NCBI RefSeq assembly: GCF_900101545.1
Contig: NZ_FMZU01000004.1
Span: forward strand, 248,001-312,000
DNA from: Variovorax sp. CF079
GTDB taxonomy: Bacteria > Pseudomonadota > Gammaproteobacteria > Burkholderiales > Burkholderiaceae_C
Direction of reading: 5' to 3'
DNA length: 64,000 nucleotides
Both the position numbers and the translations under genes were made by a program. Below are positions 56,116-63,573 of the stretch, in pieces. The notes beneath the pieces are model-generated. The model saw only the letters and a list, made by a program, of their open reading frames with translations. It did not search any database and was not told the origin of the DNA. Position 1 is the stretch's first letter. Each line of letters begins with the position of its first letter.

Positions 56116-57099
56116 TCAGTCCAGCTGATCGACGGTGTCGGGGTCCGGCACCTCGCCGATGGTCTCGCGCGTGACCGCGGCCTGCGACTGCAGCCAGTCG
56201 CAGAAGTCCCTGATCTCGGGCCGCTGCGCGTTGCGCGGACCGACGATCAGCCAGTAGGCCATCGGTGAATCCATGCGGTGCTGCGGCAGCACCTCGACCA
56301 GGTCGCCGTTGGCCAGGCTCTCGGCGATCAGCGAGCTGCGTGCCAGCACCAGGCCCTGGCCGGTGAGCGCGGCCTGCACCATCTGGTAGGCGTAGTTGAA
56401 ATAGAGCCAGCGCTTGGGCTGCGCCCGATGCAGGTCGTTGACTTCGAACCAGCGGCGCCAGGTGAGCCATTCGAGGTGCGTGCGGTGCGCATCGCCGGCC
56501 TCGATCAGCGCGAAACGCGCGATGTCGGCCGGCTCCTTGATCGCGGGGTTGCTCTTGATCAGCCAGGGGCTCGCCACCGGCGTCAGCGTTTCGCCGAAGA
56601 GCCGCACCGCGCCGGCCGGCATGCTCTCGCCGGGGCCGTAGCGCAGCGCGATGTCGATGTCCGCGAGGTCCATGTCCAGCGCCGTGTCGGTGGCGTCGAT
56701 GCGGATGTCGATCTCGGGGTTGTCGCGCTGGAAGGCCTCGAGCCGCGGGATCAGCCACATCGAGGCGAAGGAGGCAAAAGTCGTGAGCGACACGCTCTTG
56801 CGGCCCGCGCTCTGTCGGATCTGGCGCACCGCGCCGTCGATGCGCGGCAGCGACTGCTGCACCGCCAGCAGCAACTGGGCGCCGGCGCTCGTGAGCTCGA
56901 CCGCGCGCGTATGGCGCAGGAACAGGCTCACGCCCACCTCTTCTTCCAGCGACTGGATCTGCCGGCTCACGGCCGACTGGGTCAGCGCCATTTCTTCCGC
57001 CGCGGCGCGGAAGTTCAGGTGCCGCGCCACGGCCTCGAAGGCGCGCAGGTGACCGGCCGAGATCGGGCGGGAGCGCAGATGGGTCTGGGAATGCTGCAT
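56116..57099 (-). CDS. LysR-family transcriptional regulator (GcvA-like)
   Basis: A 327-residue LTTR. The helix-turn-helix reads HLRAFEAVARHLNFRAAAEEMALTQSAVSRQIQSLEEEVG (cited in pieces), an N-terminal pattern typical of GcvA/AmpR relatives. An effector-binding domain follows, with ASMWLIPRLEAFQ and GQGLVLARSSL. It is divergent from a DUF2917 gene at 57239 with a 139-base intergenic region, and so is probably its regulator. No gcv genes are nearby, so the regulon is unknown. Confidence 0.9.
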   Translation of the reverse strand: MQHSQTHLRSRPISAGHLRAFEAVARHLNFRAAAEEMALTQSAVSRQIQSLEEEVGVSLFLRHTRAVELTSAGAQLLLAVQQSLPRIDGAVRQIRQSAGRKSVSLTTFASFASMWLIPRLEAFQRDNPEIDIRIDATDTALDMDLADIDIALRYGPGESMPAGAVRLFGETLTPVASPWLIKSNPAIKEPADIARFALIEAGDAHRTHLEWLTWRRWFEVNDLHRAQPKRWLYFNYAYQMVQAALTGQGLVLARSSLIAESLANGDLVEVLPQHRMDSPMAYWLIVGPRNAQRPEIRDFCDWLQSQAAVTRETIGEVPDPDTVDQLD

Positions 57100-57238
57100 G
57101 GGGTGGAAGTCGGATTGATGCGAAAGCGGAATCAGTAGGCTACCGCGTTTTCATTGGACCGCCAACGGGGAAGCGCCGATCATTCATTCCCGAAGCGCGC
57201 AATTGCGTTTCGGAGAAAACCCTCTACAGGAGTCTCAC

Positions 57239-57559
57239 ATGTCCGCCGCTTGCACCACCACCTCTACGTTCCCGTCCCCGGCCCTGGCACGTCCGGCTGC
57301 CGTACCGCCGGCCGTGCGCCGGGGTGCATGGCAGCTGTCCGCGGGCGAGGCGACCAGTCTCAGAGCCTCCAGCGCGAGCATCCTGCGCATCCGGCAAGGC
57401 CGGGTGTGGGTCACGCGCGATGCCACCGATGTCTGGGGCAGCGAAGACCTGGTGCTCGCACCGGGCGAAACGCTGGCCGTCGCCGCCGGCGAGCGCATCG
57501 TGATGGAGCCCTGGGACAGCCACGGCGCCACTTACAGCTGGGATGTCGCGACGGCCTAG
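57239..57559 (+). CDS. DUF2917 family protein
   Basis: A 106-residue protein of the DUF2917 type: GAWQLSAGEATSLRA, ILRIRQGRVWVTRDA, EDLVLAPGETLAVAAGERIVMEPW. It is small, beta-rich, with no signal peptide (the N-terminal 25 residues are Thr/Pro/Ala-rich). The ATG at 57239 is supported by AGGAG seven bases upstream. It is divergent from a LysR regulator and convergent with the BLUF gene, ending 18 bases from it. Function is unknown. Confidence 0.85.
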   Translation: MSAACTTTSTFPSPALARPAAVPPAVRRGAWQLSAGEATSLRASSASILRIRQGRVWVTRDATDVWGSEDLVLAPGETLAVAAGERIVMEPWDSHGATYSWDVATA

Positions 57560-57577
57560 CCCGTCGGGACTTGCCGG

Positions 57578-57982
57578 CTATCCAGCAATGTCGAGGCGGG
57601 GGCGCAGCGCCAGAAAGCGCTCCAGCGCCTCGGCCCCGTCGAGTTGCTGAAGGATGGCGATGTCTTCGCCTTCCTCGCCGTCCTCGGTCTGGGCCAGGCC
57701 CATCTCGAAGCGCTGGTAGCGGCGTTTCGAGAGTCCGCCTTCATAGACCACGCGCATCTCGATGTGCCGCGGGTCGGCCTCCAGGCGGTTCAGCAGGCCC
57801 AGCACCTGCTTTCGCGGGCCTTCGAAATGCTGGCAGAAGCGCATGCCGTCGAACACCAGCAGTCCCGTGATTCCCTCCGTTGCATTGCGGGCTCGCGCCC
57901 GAGTCACGATTTGGCCCACGACTTCGGTGGGTTGGCCGGGTGCCAGCAGGCTGCAATAGAGGATCTCGTGGAGTTCGGTCAT
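57578..57982 (-). CDS. BLUF-domain blue-light photoreceptor protein
   Basis: A 134-residue stand-alone BLUF (FAD-binding blue-light sensor). It starts LHEILYCSLLAP, with the flavin-proximal Tyr. ARARNATEGITGLLVF supplies the conserved Asn, and RFCQHFEGPRKQV supplies the key Gln. EADPRHIEMRVV and RRYQRFEMGLA (conserved Met) complete the domain. About 30 residues follow as a short C-terminal helix; no output domain is attached, so it must signal through a partner. The gene is divergent from an FNR-like regulator (about 90 bases between starts), a natural candidate partner or target. Confidence 0.92.
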   Translation of the reverse strand: MTELHEILYCSLLAPGQPTEVVGQIVTRARARNATEGITGLLVFDGMRFCQHFEGPRKQVLGLLNRLEADPRHIEMRVVYEGGLSKRRYQRFEMGLAQTEDGEEGEDIAILQQLDGAEALERFLALRPRLDIAG

Positions 57983-58047
57983 TCGGTCGCGGGTTGGGAG
58001 CGAGCGCAGTGTAGGTGCGCCGAACAGCGCGCGAAATGTGAAAAGAC

Positions 58048-58067
58048 ATAGGCGCAAGGCCTATAGT
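58048..58067 (+). promoter_or_regulatory. Dyad overlapping a -10-like element before the FNR-like gene
   Basis: ATAGGC-GCAAG-GCCTAT is a perfect 6-bp inverted repeat whose right arm runs into TATAGT (58062-58067), a good -10 hexamer. Transcription from it would begin around 58074, the GTG start itself, implying a leaderless mRNA. The dyad could be an operator for autoregulation. Confidence 0.4.
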
Positions 58068-58073
58068 GGGTCG

Positions 58074-58844
58074 GTGAAATTCGAGGACTATCCGGCCCTT
58101 GTCCATCCGCCGCGCTGCGCCCATCCGTGCGAGGAGTGCGGCCTGCGCCGGAACCCCGCTTTCCTGCCCGTATCACCCGAGGAACTGCATGCCATCCAGT
58201 CCTTCCGCACGGGCACGCGCGTCGTCGATGCCGGCCGGCCGGTGGTCGAGGAAGACCGCCCCAGTGCGCAGCTGTTCACGCTCTATTCCGGTTGGGCCTT
58301 TCGCTTCAAGACGCTCAGCGACGGCCGGCGGCAGATCCTGAGCTTCCTGCTGCCGGGCGACTTCATCGGGCTGCAGGACGAGTTTGCCGAGAGTCACACG
58401 CACGGCGTCGAGGCGGTGACCGCTGTCACGCTGTGCGTCTTTGCGCGCGACCAGCTCTGGGACCTGTTTCACAGCCAGCCCAAGCTGGGCTACGACATCA
58501 CGTGGCTGGCGGCGCGCGAGGAAAAGATGGTGGACGACAACCTCGTGACCGCCGGCCGGCGCAATGCGGCCGAGCGGGTCGCGATGCTGCTGATGCATCT
58601 CTACCGCCGCGCCGAACGCGTCGGCATGGCCCGCGAGGGCTGGGTCGTGTTTCCGTTCAACCAGCAGCACATCGCCGATGCACTGGGCCTGTCGCTGGTG
58701 CACACCAACAAGACTTTGCGGCGGCTGCAGCAGCTCGGGCTCTACAAGCTCGACAGCGGATGGCTGCGCATCCTCGAGCCGCATGCGCTCGAGACGCTGG
58801 GCGACTATTTCGAGCGGCCGCTGCGGCCCACGCCGCTGATCTAG
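58074..58844 (+). CDS. Crp/FNR-family regulator with incomplete FNR cysteine set
   Basis: A 256-residue regulator. The N-terminal RCAHPCEECGLRRNPAF aligns with the FNR cluster loop: Cys at FNR positions 16, 20 and 23 are kept, but position 29 is Pro. The Cys matching FNR C122 is present in VTLCVFARDQ. A cyclic-nucleotide-type beta-roll and dimerisation helix follow. The C-terminal helix-turn-helix reads NQQHIADALGLSLVHTNKTLRRLQQLG, whose recognition helix differs from FNR (V-H-T-N-K in place of V-E-T-I-S-R). It therefore probably reads another operator. The GTG at 58074 is preferred; a longer frame starts at 58038. Confidence 0.88.
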   Translation: MKFEDYPALVHPPRCAHPCEECGLRRNPAFLPVSPEELHAIQSFRTGTRVVDAGRPVVEEDRPSAQLFTLYSGWAFRFKTLSDGRRQILSFLLPGDFIGLQDEFAESHTHGVEAVTAVTLCVFARDQLWDLFHSQPKLGYDITWLAAREEKMVDDNLVTAGRRNAAERVAMLLMHLYRRAERVGMAREGWVVFPFNQQHIADALGLSLVHTNKTLRRLQQLGLYKLDSGWLRILEPHALETLGDYFERPLRPTPLI

Positions 58845-58860
58845 GGCCTGTTAACAGGCC
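58845..58860. repeat. Perfect 16-bp palindrome GGCCTGTTAACAGGCC after a TAG stop
   Basis: It begins directly after the TAG stop of the FNR-like gene. A related copy (13 of 16 identical) follows the TAG of the DUF4136 gene at 36367-36382 in the same orientation relative to the gene. It may be a dispersed intergenic repeat or a transcript-end hairpin; no T-run follows. Confidence 0.55.
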
Positions 58861-58961
58861 TTGGTCACGGCCATCGCGTATCGTAGAGGCCCCGCCCGGA
58901 AATCCCGGGCACGAGCCCCGACCCGGCAGCCGCCGGCCAACCCCCTGACTGCGCTGCCCCT

Positions 58962-60260
58962 GTGAAACTCCTGTCCCGTCTGCGCCAGGTCGCCATGGTT
59001 GGCGGCGTCGAAACGTTCGGGGTGGCCATCGGCGGCATTGCCGGTCTGCTCATCGTCAATGTGATGCCGAAGGACCAGTACGCGGCCTACACCTTCCTGG
59101 TCGCGTGCATGACGCTGATCCTGGGCATCACCGACCTCGGGCTCGCCCATTGCACCCTGCCCATCGTCGGCCAGCGCGCGGGCGAAGTGCCGTGGGTCGT
59201 GGGCGTCTGCCACCAGGTGTTCCGCAAGCGCTGGCTGTTGCTGGCGCTGGGCCTGGCCGTGATCGGGCCCTACTGGTTCTATACCTCGCAGCAGCATGCG
59301 TGGGCCGGGTGGGCCTATCTCACAGCGTCGCTGCTCATGGTCGCCGTCGTCCTGCTGGCGCTCAGGGAGCACTACGCCAACACCGTGCTGCTGATCCTCG
59401 GCCAGATCCCGACCCTGAACCGGATCGCCTTCTTGTCCCATTGCGTGCGCATCGCTTTCGTCGGCGTGGTGCTCCTGCTGCCCGCGACGTCCTGGTCGGT
59501 GACCGGCATCGTGGCGGCGACCGCCGCGGCGAGCTTCGTCAGCGTGGTGCTGTACCGCAAGGCGTTCAGGACACAGCAGTTGCCGGATGCCCATCTCGAT
59601 GCGGCCGACACGAAGAAGGTGGACGCCCAAGTGCTGCGGATCGCGAAGCCGCTGGTGCTGCCGGCCATCTTCTACCAGGTGCAGGGCGTGATCACCGTGT
59701 TCCTGGTGTCCTTGTTCGGCACCGCCAGCATGATGGCCGAGGTCGGCGCCTTCGGCCGCTTGGCCATGGTGCTGATCGTGGTCGACCGGGTGACCAACAC
59801 CCTGCTGTTCCCGGCCATCGCGCGGGCGCCGGTGGGCGCGCGCCTCGGCGCGATCGTGGCACAGGCCCATGTGGCCTATTTCGCCATGGGCGCCCTGGTC
59901 CTGCTGACTTCCTTCTTCTTCCCGCAGTACTGGATCCTGCTCCTGGGCAAGCAGTACACCAGCATGACGCCGCTGGTGTGGATGGTGTTCCTGGCCTCGA
60001 TCCTGATGAACGCCTCGGGTTTTGCCTTCCGCACCCTGTCGGTCCGCGGCGCGACCGCGGGCCAGACCTACAGCATCGCGGTGACGCTGATCACCCAGAT
60101 CCTCTATCTGTGGCTGGTGGGCGTGAGCGATCTGCGCTCGGTGCTCGGCTTCGGCATCGCCACCAGCCTGGCCAATTTCGGCTACCAGTACTTCCTCCTG
60201 GCCGTGCGCTGGCTGGAGTGGCGCAAGGATGCCGTCGACGAGGCTCAGGCGCGCTTGTAG
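58962..60260 (+). CDS. Polysaccharide flippase (Wzx/RfbX-like, MOP superfamily)
   Basis: A 432-residue polytopic membrane protein with about 12 hydrophobic helices. It opens with LRQVAMVGGVETFGVAIGGIAGLLIV and has an AIFYQVQGVITVFLVS region near 230-250, in the style of oligosaccharide-unit flippases. The GTG at 58962 gives a normal N-terminus; an ATG 33 bases downstream is possible. It is paired with a convergent glycosyltransferase (16-base overlap at the 3' ends). There is no wzy, priming transferase or sugar-nucleotide gene nearby, so the exported glycan is unknown. Confidence 0.8.
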   Translation: MKLLSRLRQVAMVGGVETFGVAIGGIAGLLIVNVMPKDQYAAYTFLVACMTLILGITDLGLAHCTLPIVGQRAGEVPWVVGVCHQVFRKRWLLLALGLAVIGPYWFYTSQQHAWAGWAYLTASLLMVAVVLLALREHYANTVLLILGQIPTLNRIAFLSHCVRIAFVGVVLLLPATSWSVTGIVAATAAASFVSVVLYRKAFRTQQLPDAHLDAADTKKVDAQVLRIAKPLVLPAIFYQVQGVITVFLVSLFGTASMMAEVGAFGRLAMVLIVVDRVTNTLLFPAIARAPVGARLGAIVAQAHVAYFAMGALVLLTSFFFPQYWILLLGKQYTSMTPLVWMVFLASILMNASGFAFRTLSVRGATAGQTYSIAVTLITQILYLWLVGVSDLRSVLGFGIATSLANFGYQYFLLAVRWLEWRKDAVDEAQARL

Positions 60261-61177
60261 ACCCGGCCGATGGCGGCGGCGATCTTCAGCGAGAGCTGGC
60301 GCTTGGCGAGCTCGCCGTCCGAATACGCCTTGATCGGCGCATTGGCGAAGTGGTAGTACCACTTGCTCGCGGCCGAGGGCGGCATGCCGCGCAGGGCCTG
60401 GCGGATGTGGCCGCCATGCCAGGGCTTGACCGAGCCGACCGCGTGCGAGAGGTAGTAGCCGCCGGGCGCGAAATCCATGGCTTCCGGCCCGGCCGTGTTC
60501 AGCGGCGCCTCGCAGACGGTGAGGGCGAAGTTCAGCGCGTCCTGGTCGGTCGAATGGAACAGGGCGGCGGAACCGCCGGCCTTGAGCTCCTTGGCATGCT
60601 CGTTGTAGGCCACCACCAGGTCGCACAGGCGGCGCCACAGGTCCAGGAACTCGAGATGCGCGCGCGAGACCGCGATGAAGCCCGCGTTGTAGTAGCGGTC
60701 GAGCCCGCGCCGCGGCGTGGCGCCGTGCGGTTCGAAGAAGCGCGCCCACAGCAGCCGCTTGGGATGCCGCGCAGGGAAGCACCAGTTGACGTCTTCGGCC
60801 AGCGAGATCCCGTCTTCGGTGAACCAGCCGGTCAGCGCGGGCCAGTCGCACTTCACGACGATGTCCGGATCGATGTAGGCCACGACATCCGATTGCGGCG
60901 CATGCTTCTCCAGCATCTCGCGGATGAAGGTCGGCTTGTAGTAGGTGAAGTGCAGCGGGGTGTCGAGCTCCAGCATGCACAGCACCAGCCCGGGCGCTGC
61001 CTGCAGGCGGCCGGTGACGCGGTCGAAGGCCGGCGAATCGACGATCCAGCCCGGCAGGGCACCGCGGTAGCCGACCCAGAGCTCGCCGGTGTAGCCCGCG
61101 GCGATCAGCGAATTCGCCAGCGCCGCGACGCCGAAGTGGTAGTTCCGTTCGAAAAGCGTGCAGAGCGTGATGTTCAT
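60245..61177 (-). CDS. Glycosyltransferase (GT8-like fold, DxD type)
   Basis: A 310-residue cytosolic protein beginning MNITLCTLFERNYHFGVAALANSL. The nucleotide-sugar metal motif appears as VVAYIDPDIVVK (DPD). YYNAGFIAVSR and STDQDALNFAL follow, and HAVGSVKPWHGG near the C-terminus resembles the GT8 HxxGxxKPW motif. There are no membrane segments. The ATG at 61177 follows a GGGTCGC-poor leader but fits the fold start. Substrate is unknown; it may act on the glycan moved by the convergent flippase. Confidence 0.83.
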   Translation of the reverse strand: MNITLCTLFERNYHFGVAALANSLIAAGYTGELWVGYRGALPGWIVDSPAFDRVTGRLQAAPGLVLCMLELDTPLHFTYYKPTFIREMLEKHAPQSDVVAYIDPDIVVKCDWPALTGWFTEDGISLAEDVNWCFPARHPKRLLWARFFEPHGATPRRGLDRYYNAGFIAVSRAHLEFLDLWRRLCDLVVAYNEHAKELKAGGSAALFHSTDQDALNFALTVCEAPLNTAGPEAMDFAPGGYYLSHAVGSVKPWHGGHIRQALRGMPPSAASKWYYHFANAPIKAYSDGELAKRQLSLKIAAAIGRVYKRA

Positions 61178-61241
61178 GGAGGGTCGCAGTTGATCGCGCT
61201 CGAGTGTAAACAAATGTTCTATAGGTCGATGCGGCAAGACA

Positions 61242-62117
61242 TCACGGCGCGGCCATCAGCTCGACCAGGTCGCGTTCGTAGGCCTTGAGCCGCCGTACCG
61301 CCTGCTCGCGCTGGGACGCGCTGGTGCGCTCGTGCAGCGCCGCCATGTTGCGGCAGCCCTCCTGCAGCAGCGCCCGTTGCCGGTCGCGAGCCGGCCCGGG
61401 CGGTGGGTCGGCGATGCGCTGCACGTAGGCATGGATGGCCGCGCGCGCTTCGGCCGGCGGCGTCTTCTCGGCCTGGAAGCGGCGCAACAGGGCGAGCGTC
61501 TCCTGCTGGCGCTTCCTGCGCTGGCTGTCGATCAAGCGCGGATCGAACGCCGACTGCGCCACCTGCTGCCTCAGCAGCTCGCGCTGGGACGGATCGAGCC
61601 GGCCATAGAAGTCCTCGTTGCGATCCAGCAGCAGCTCGTAGCGCTTCTCCTGCCAGCGGGCGGGGCTGCGTTCGAGCCAGTCCTTGCCGTAGTCGGCATT
61701 GATCTTGGCGTACTTGCGCTCGAGCTGCTGCAACTGCGCTTCGCCCAGGCGCAGGGCGAGATCGGCGCCGGCGGGCTCAGCATGCTCCGCCACCGCCACC
61801 ATGCGCGCTCGGACCTCATCGCCCATCTCGCAGGCCTGCGCCGGCGTGAAATCGCCGGACGCGAGGGCCTGGGCCTTCTGCAGCAGCGCGACGATCTTCG
61901 GCAACTCGTTCTGGCGATGCCAGGCCAGGAGCTGCGTGAGCTCGTCGCGCACGCGCGGCGTCTGCGCGCCGTCGAAGTCGAGGTAGCCGTCGAGCCACCA
62001 GTAGCTGAATGCGGGCAGGTTGTTGTAGGCCAGCTTGATCGCGCTGCAGGCGGCCAGCGCGGAGGCGACGAGCAGCACGCCGATAATTCGCGCCAGCTTT
62101 GCGCAACGCATCCGCAT
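61242..62117 (-). CDS. DUF6279 family lipoprotein
   Basis: A 291-residue predicted lipoprotein: basic start, hydrophobic core (IIGVLLVASALAACS) with lipobox LAAC. The mature domain is all-helical, with the family opening IKLAYNNLPAFSYWWLDGYLDF, then many charged helices. Function is unknown. In-frame ATGs at 62132, 62117 and 62111 are all possible; 62117 avoids overlap with the divergent glmU start at 62131. It may be envelope-associated, but nothing in the sequence shows a partner. Confidence 0.82.
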   Translation of the reverse strand: MRMRCAKLARIIGVLLVASALAACSAIKLAYNNLPAFSYWWLDGYLDFDGAQTPRVRDELTQLLAWHRQNELPKIVALLQKAQALASGDFTPAQACEMGDEVRARMVAVAEHAEPAGADLALRLGEAQLQQLERKYAKINADYGKDWLERSPARWQEKRYELLLDRNEDFYGRLDPSQRELLRQQVAQSAFDPRLIDSQRRKRQQETLALLRRFQAEKTPPAEARAAIHAYVQRIADPPPGPARDRQRALLQEGCRNMAALHERTSASQREQAVRRLKAYERDLVELMAAP

Positions 62118-62130
62118 TCGGGAAAGAGGC

Positions 62131-63573
62131 ATGAACAAGACTCCGCAGGACAACCAGGAACCGATCGACGTCGTCATCATGGCGGCCGGAAAGGGCACGC
62201 GCATGAAGAGCAGCTTGCCCAAAGTGTTGCATCGATTGGGCGGGCGCGCACTCGTCTCGCACGTGGTCGACACCGCCCAGCGCATCGGCGCGCGCCACGT
62301 GGTGGTCGTGACGGGGCATGGCGCGACCGATGTCGAAGCCGCGCTAGAAAGCGGCGCGAGCGGCAGGGTGCCCCTGTTCGCGCGCCAGGTGCCGCAGCTC
62401 GGCACCGGCCACGCGATGCAGCAGGCCGCACCGCTCCTGCCCGACGACGGCACGGTGGTGGTGCTGTCGGGCGACGTGCCGCTGATCGGCGAGGCCACCC
62501 TGCGCGCGCTGGTGGCGCAAAGCGGCGGGCGCCGGCTCGCGCTGCTCACGATCCGGGTCGACGATCCGACCGGCTACGGCCGCATCGTGCGGGCCCCTGC
62601 GGCCCAGGACGGCGACGGCGACGGCGAAGTCCTGGCGATCGTCGAAGAGAAGGACGCGAACGAGGCGCAGCGCGCGATCCGCGAGATCTACAGCGGCGTG
62701 ATGGCGGTGCCGGCCCAGCTGCTGAAGACCTGGCTCGCACGCCTGGACAACAAGAACGCGCAGGGGGAGTACTACCTGACCGACGTGGTCGGCTTCGCCA
62801 CCATCGATGGCGTGCCCGTCGTCGCGCACCGTACCGACGACGCGTTGCAGGTGGCCGGTGTCAACAGCCCGGCGCAGCTTGCCGCGCTCGAGCGCGCCTA
62901 CCAGCTTCGCCAGGCCGATGCGTTGATGGCGCAGGGCGTGCGGCTCGCCGACCCGGCGCGCTTCGACCTGCGCGGCACCCTGGCTTGCGAATCGGATGTG
63001 GAGATCGACGTCAACTGCGTCTTCGAAGGCGCGGTGTCGCTGGGGGCGGGCGTGCGCGTGGGTGCCAACTGCGTGATCGCCAACGCGCGCATCGAGACCG
63101 GCGCGGTGATCCATCCCTTCACCCACATCGACGGCGAGAAGGCCGGCGTGACGGTCGGCGAGGGTTCGCGCATTGGCCCCTTCGCGCGGCTGCGGCCCGG
63201 TGCCCGCCTGGGCGCCGAAGTGCACATCGGCAACTTCGTCGAAGTGAAGAACTCGACCCTGGCTGCCGGTGCCAAGGCCAACCACCTGGCCTACCTGGGC
63301 GACGCCACGGTCGGCGCGCGCGTCAACTACGGTGCCGGCAGCATCACGGCCAACTACGACGGCGCCAACAAGCACCGCACGGTGATCGGCGACGACGTGC
63401 ACGTGGGGAGCAACTGCGTGCTGGTGGCGCCGGTCACGATCGGCGCCGGCGGCACGGTGGGCGGCGGCTCGACCGTGACCAAGAGCACCGAGCCGGGCGC
63501 CTTGACGGTGGCGCGCGCGCGGCAGGTCAGCTTCGCGAACTGGCCGCGCCCGACGAAGGCGCCAAAGGACTGA
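62131..63573 (+). CDS. glmU: Bifunctional GlmU: GlcN-1-P acetyltransferase / GlcNAc-1-P uridyltransferase
   Basis: A 480-residue enzyme that makes UDP-GlcNAc for peptidoglycan and LPS. The N-terminal pyrophosphorylase domain has VVIMAAGKGTRMKSSLPKVLH and LSGDVPLI. The C-terminal left-handed beta-helix shows hexapeptide repeats (GAGVRVGANCVIANARIETGAVI) and the acetyltransferase residues in KNSTLAAGAKANHLAYLGDATVG. AAAGKGTRM-type start and length are normal. glmS is not in the window. The 3' end overlaps the convergent Lrp gene by 47 bases. Confidence 0.97.
   Translation: MNKTPQDNQEPIDVVIMAAGKGTRMKSSLPKVLHRLGGRALVSHVVDTAQRIGARHVVVVTGHGATDVEAALESGASGRVPLFARQVPQLGTGHAMQQAAPLLPDDGTVVVLSGDVPLIGEATLRALVAQSGGRRLALLTIRVDDPTGYGRIVRAPAAQDGDGDGEVLAIVEEKDANEAQRAIREIYSGVMAVPAQLLKTWLARLDNKNAQGEYYLTDVVGFATIDGVPVVAHRTDDALQVAGVNSPAQLAALERAYQLRQADALMAQGVRLADPARFDLRGTLACESDVEIDVNCVFEGAVSLGAGVRVGANCVIANARIETGAVIHPFTHIDGEKAGVTVGEGSRIGPFARLRPGARLGAEVHIGNFVEVKNSTLAAGAKANHLAYLGDATVGARVNYGAGSITANYDGANKHRTVIGDDVHVGSNCVLVAPVTIGAGGTVGGGSTVTKSTEPGALTVARARQVSFANWPRPTKAPKD

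Noticed and set aside
57284..57299. TGGCAC-like -24 element in the DUF2917 gene
   Set aside because: The -12 part does not match TTGC at the required spacing, and the site lies in coding sequence.
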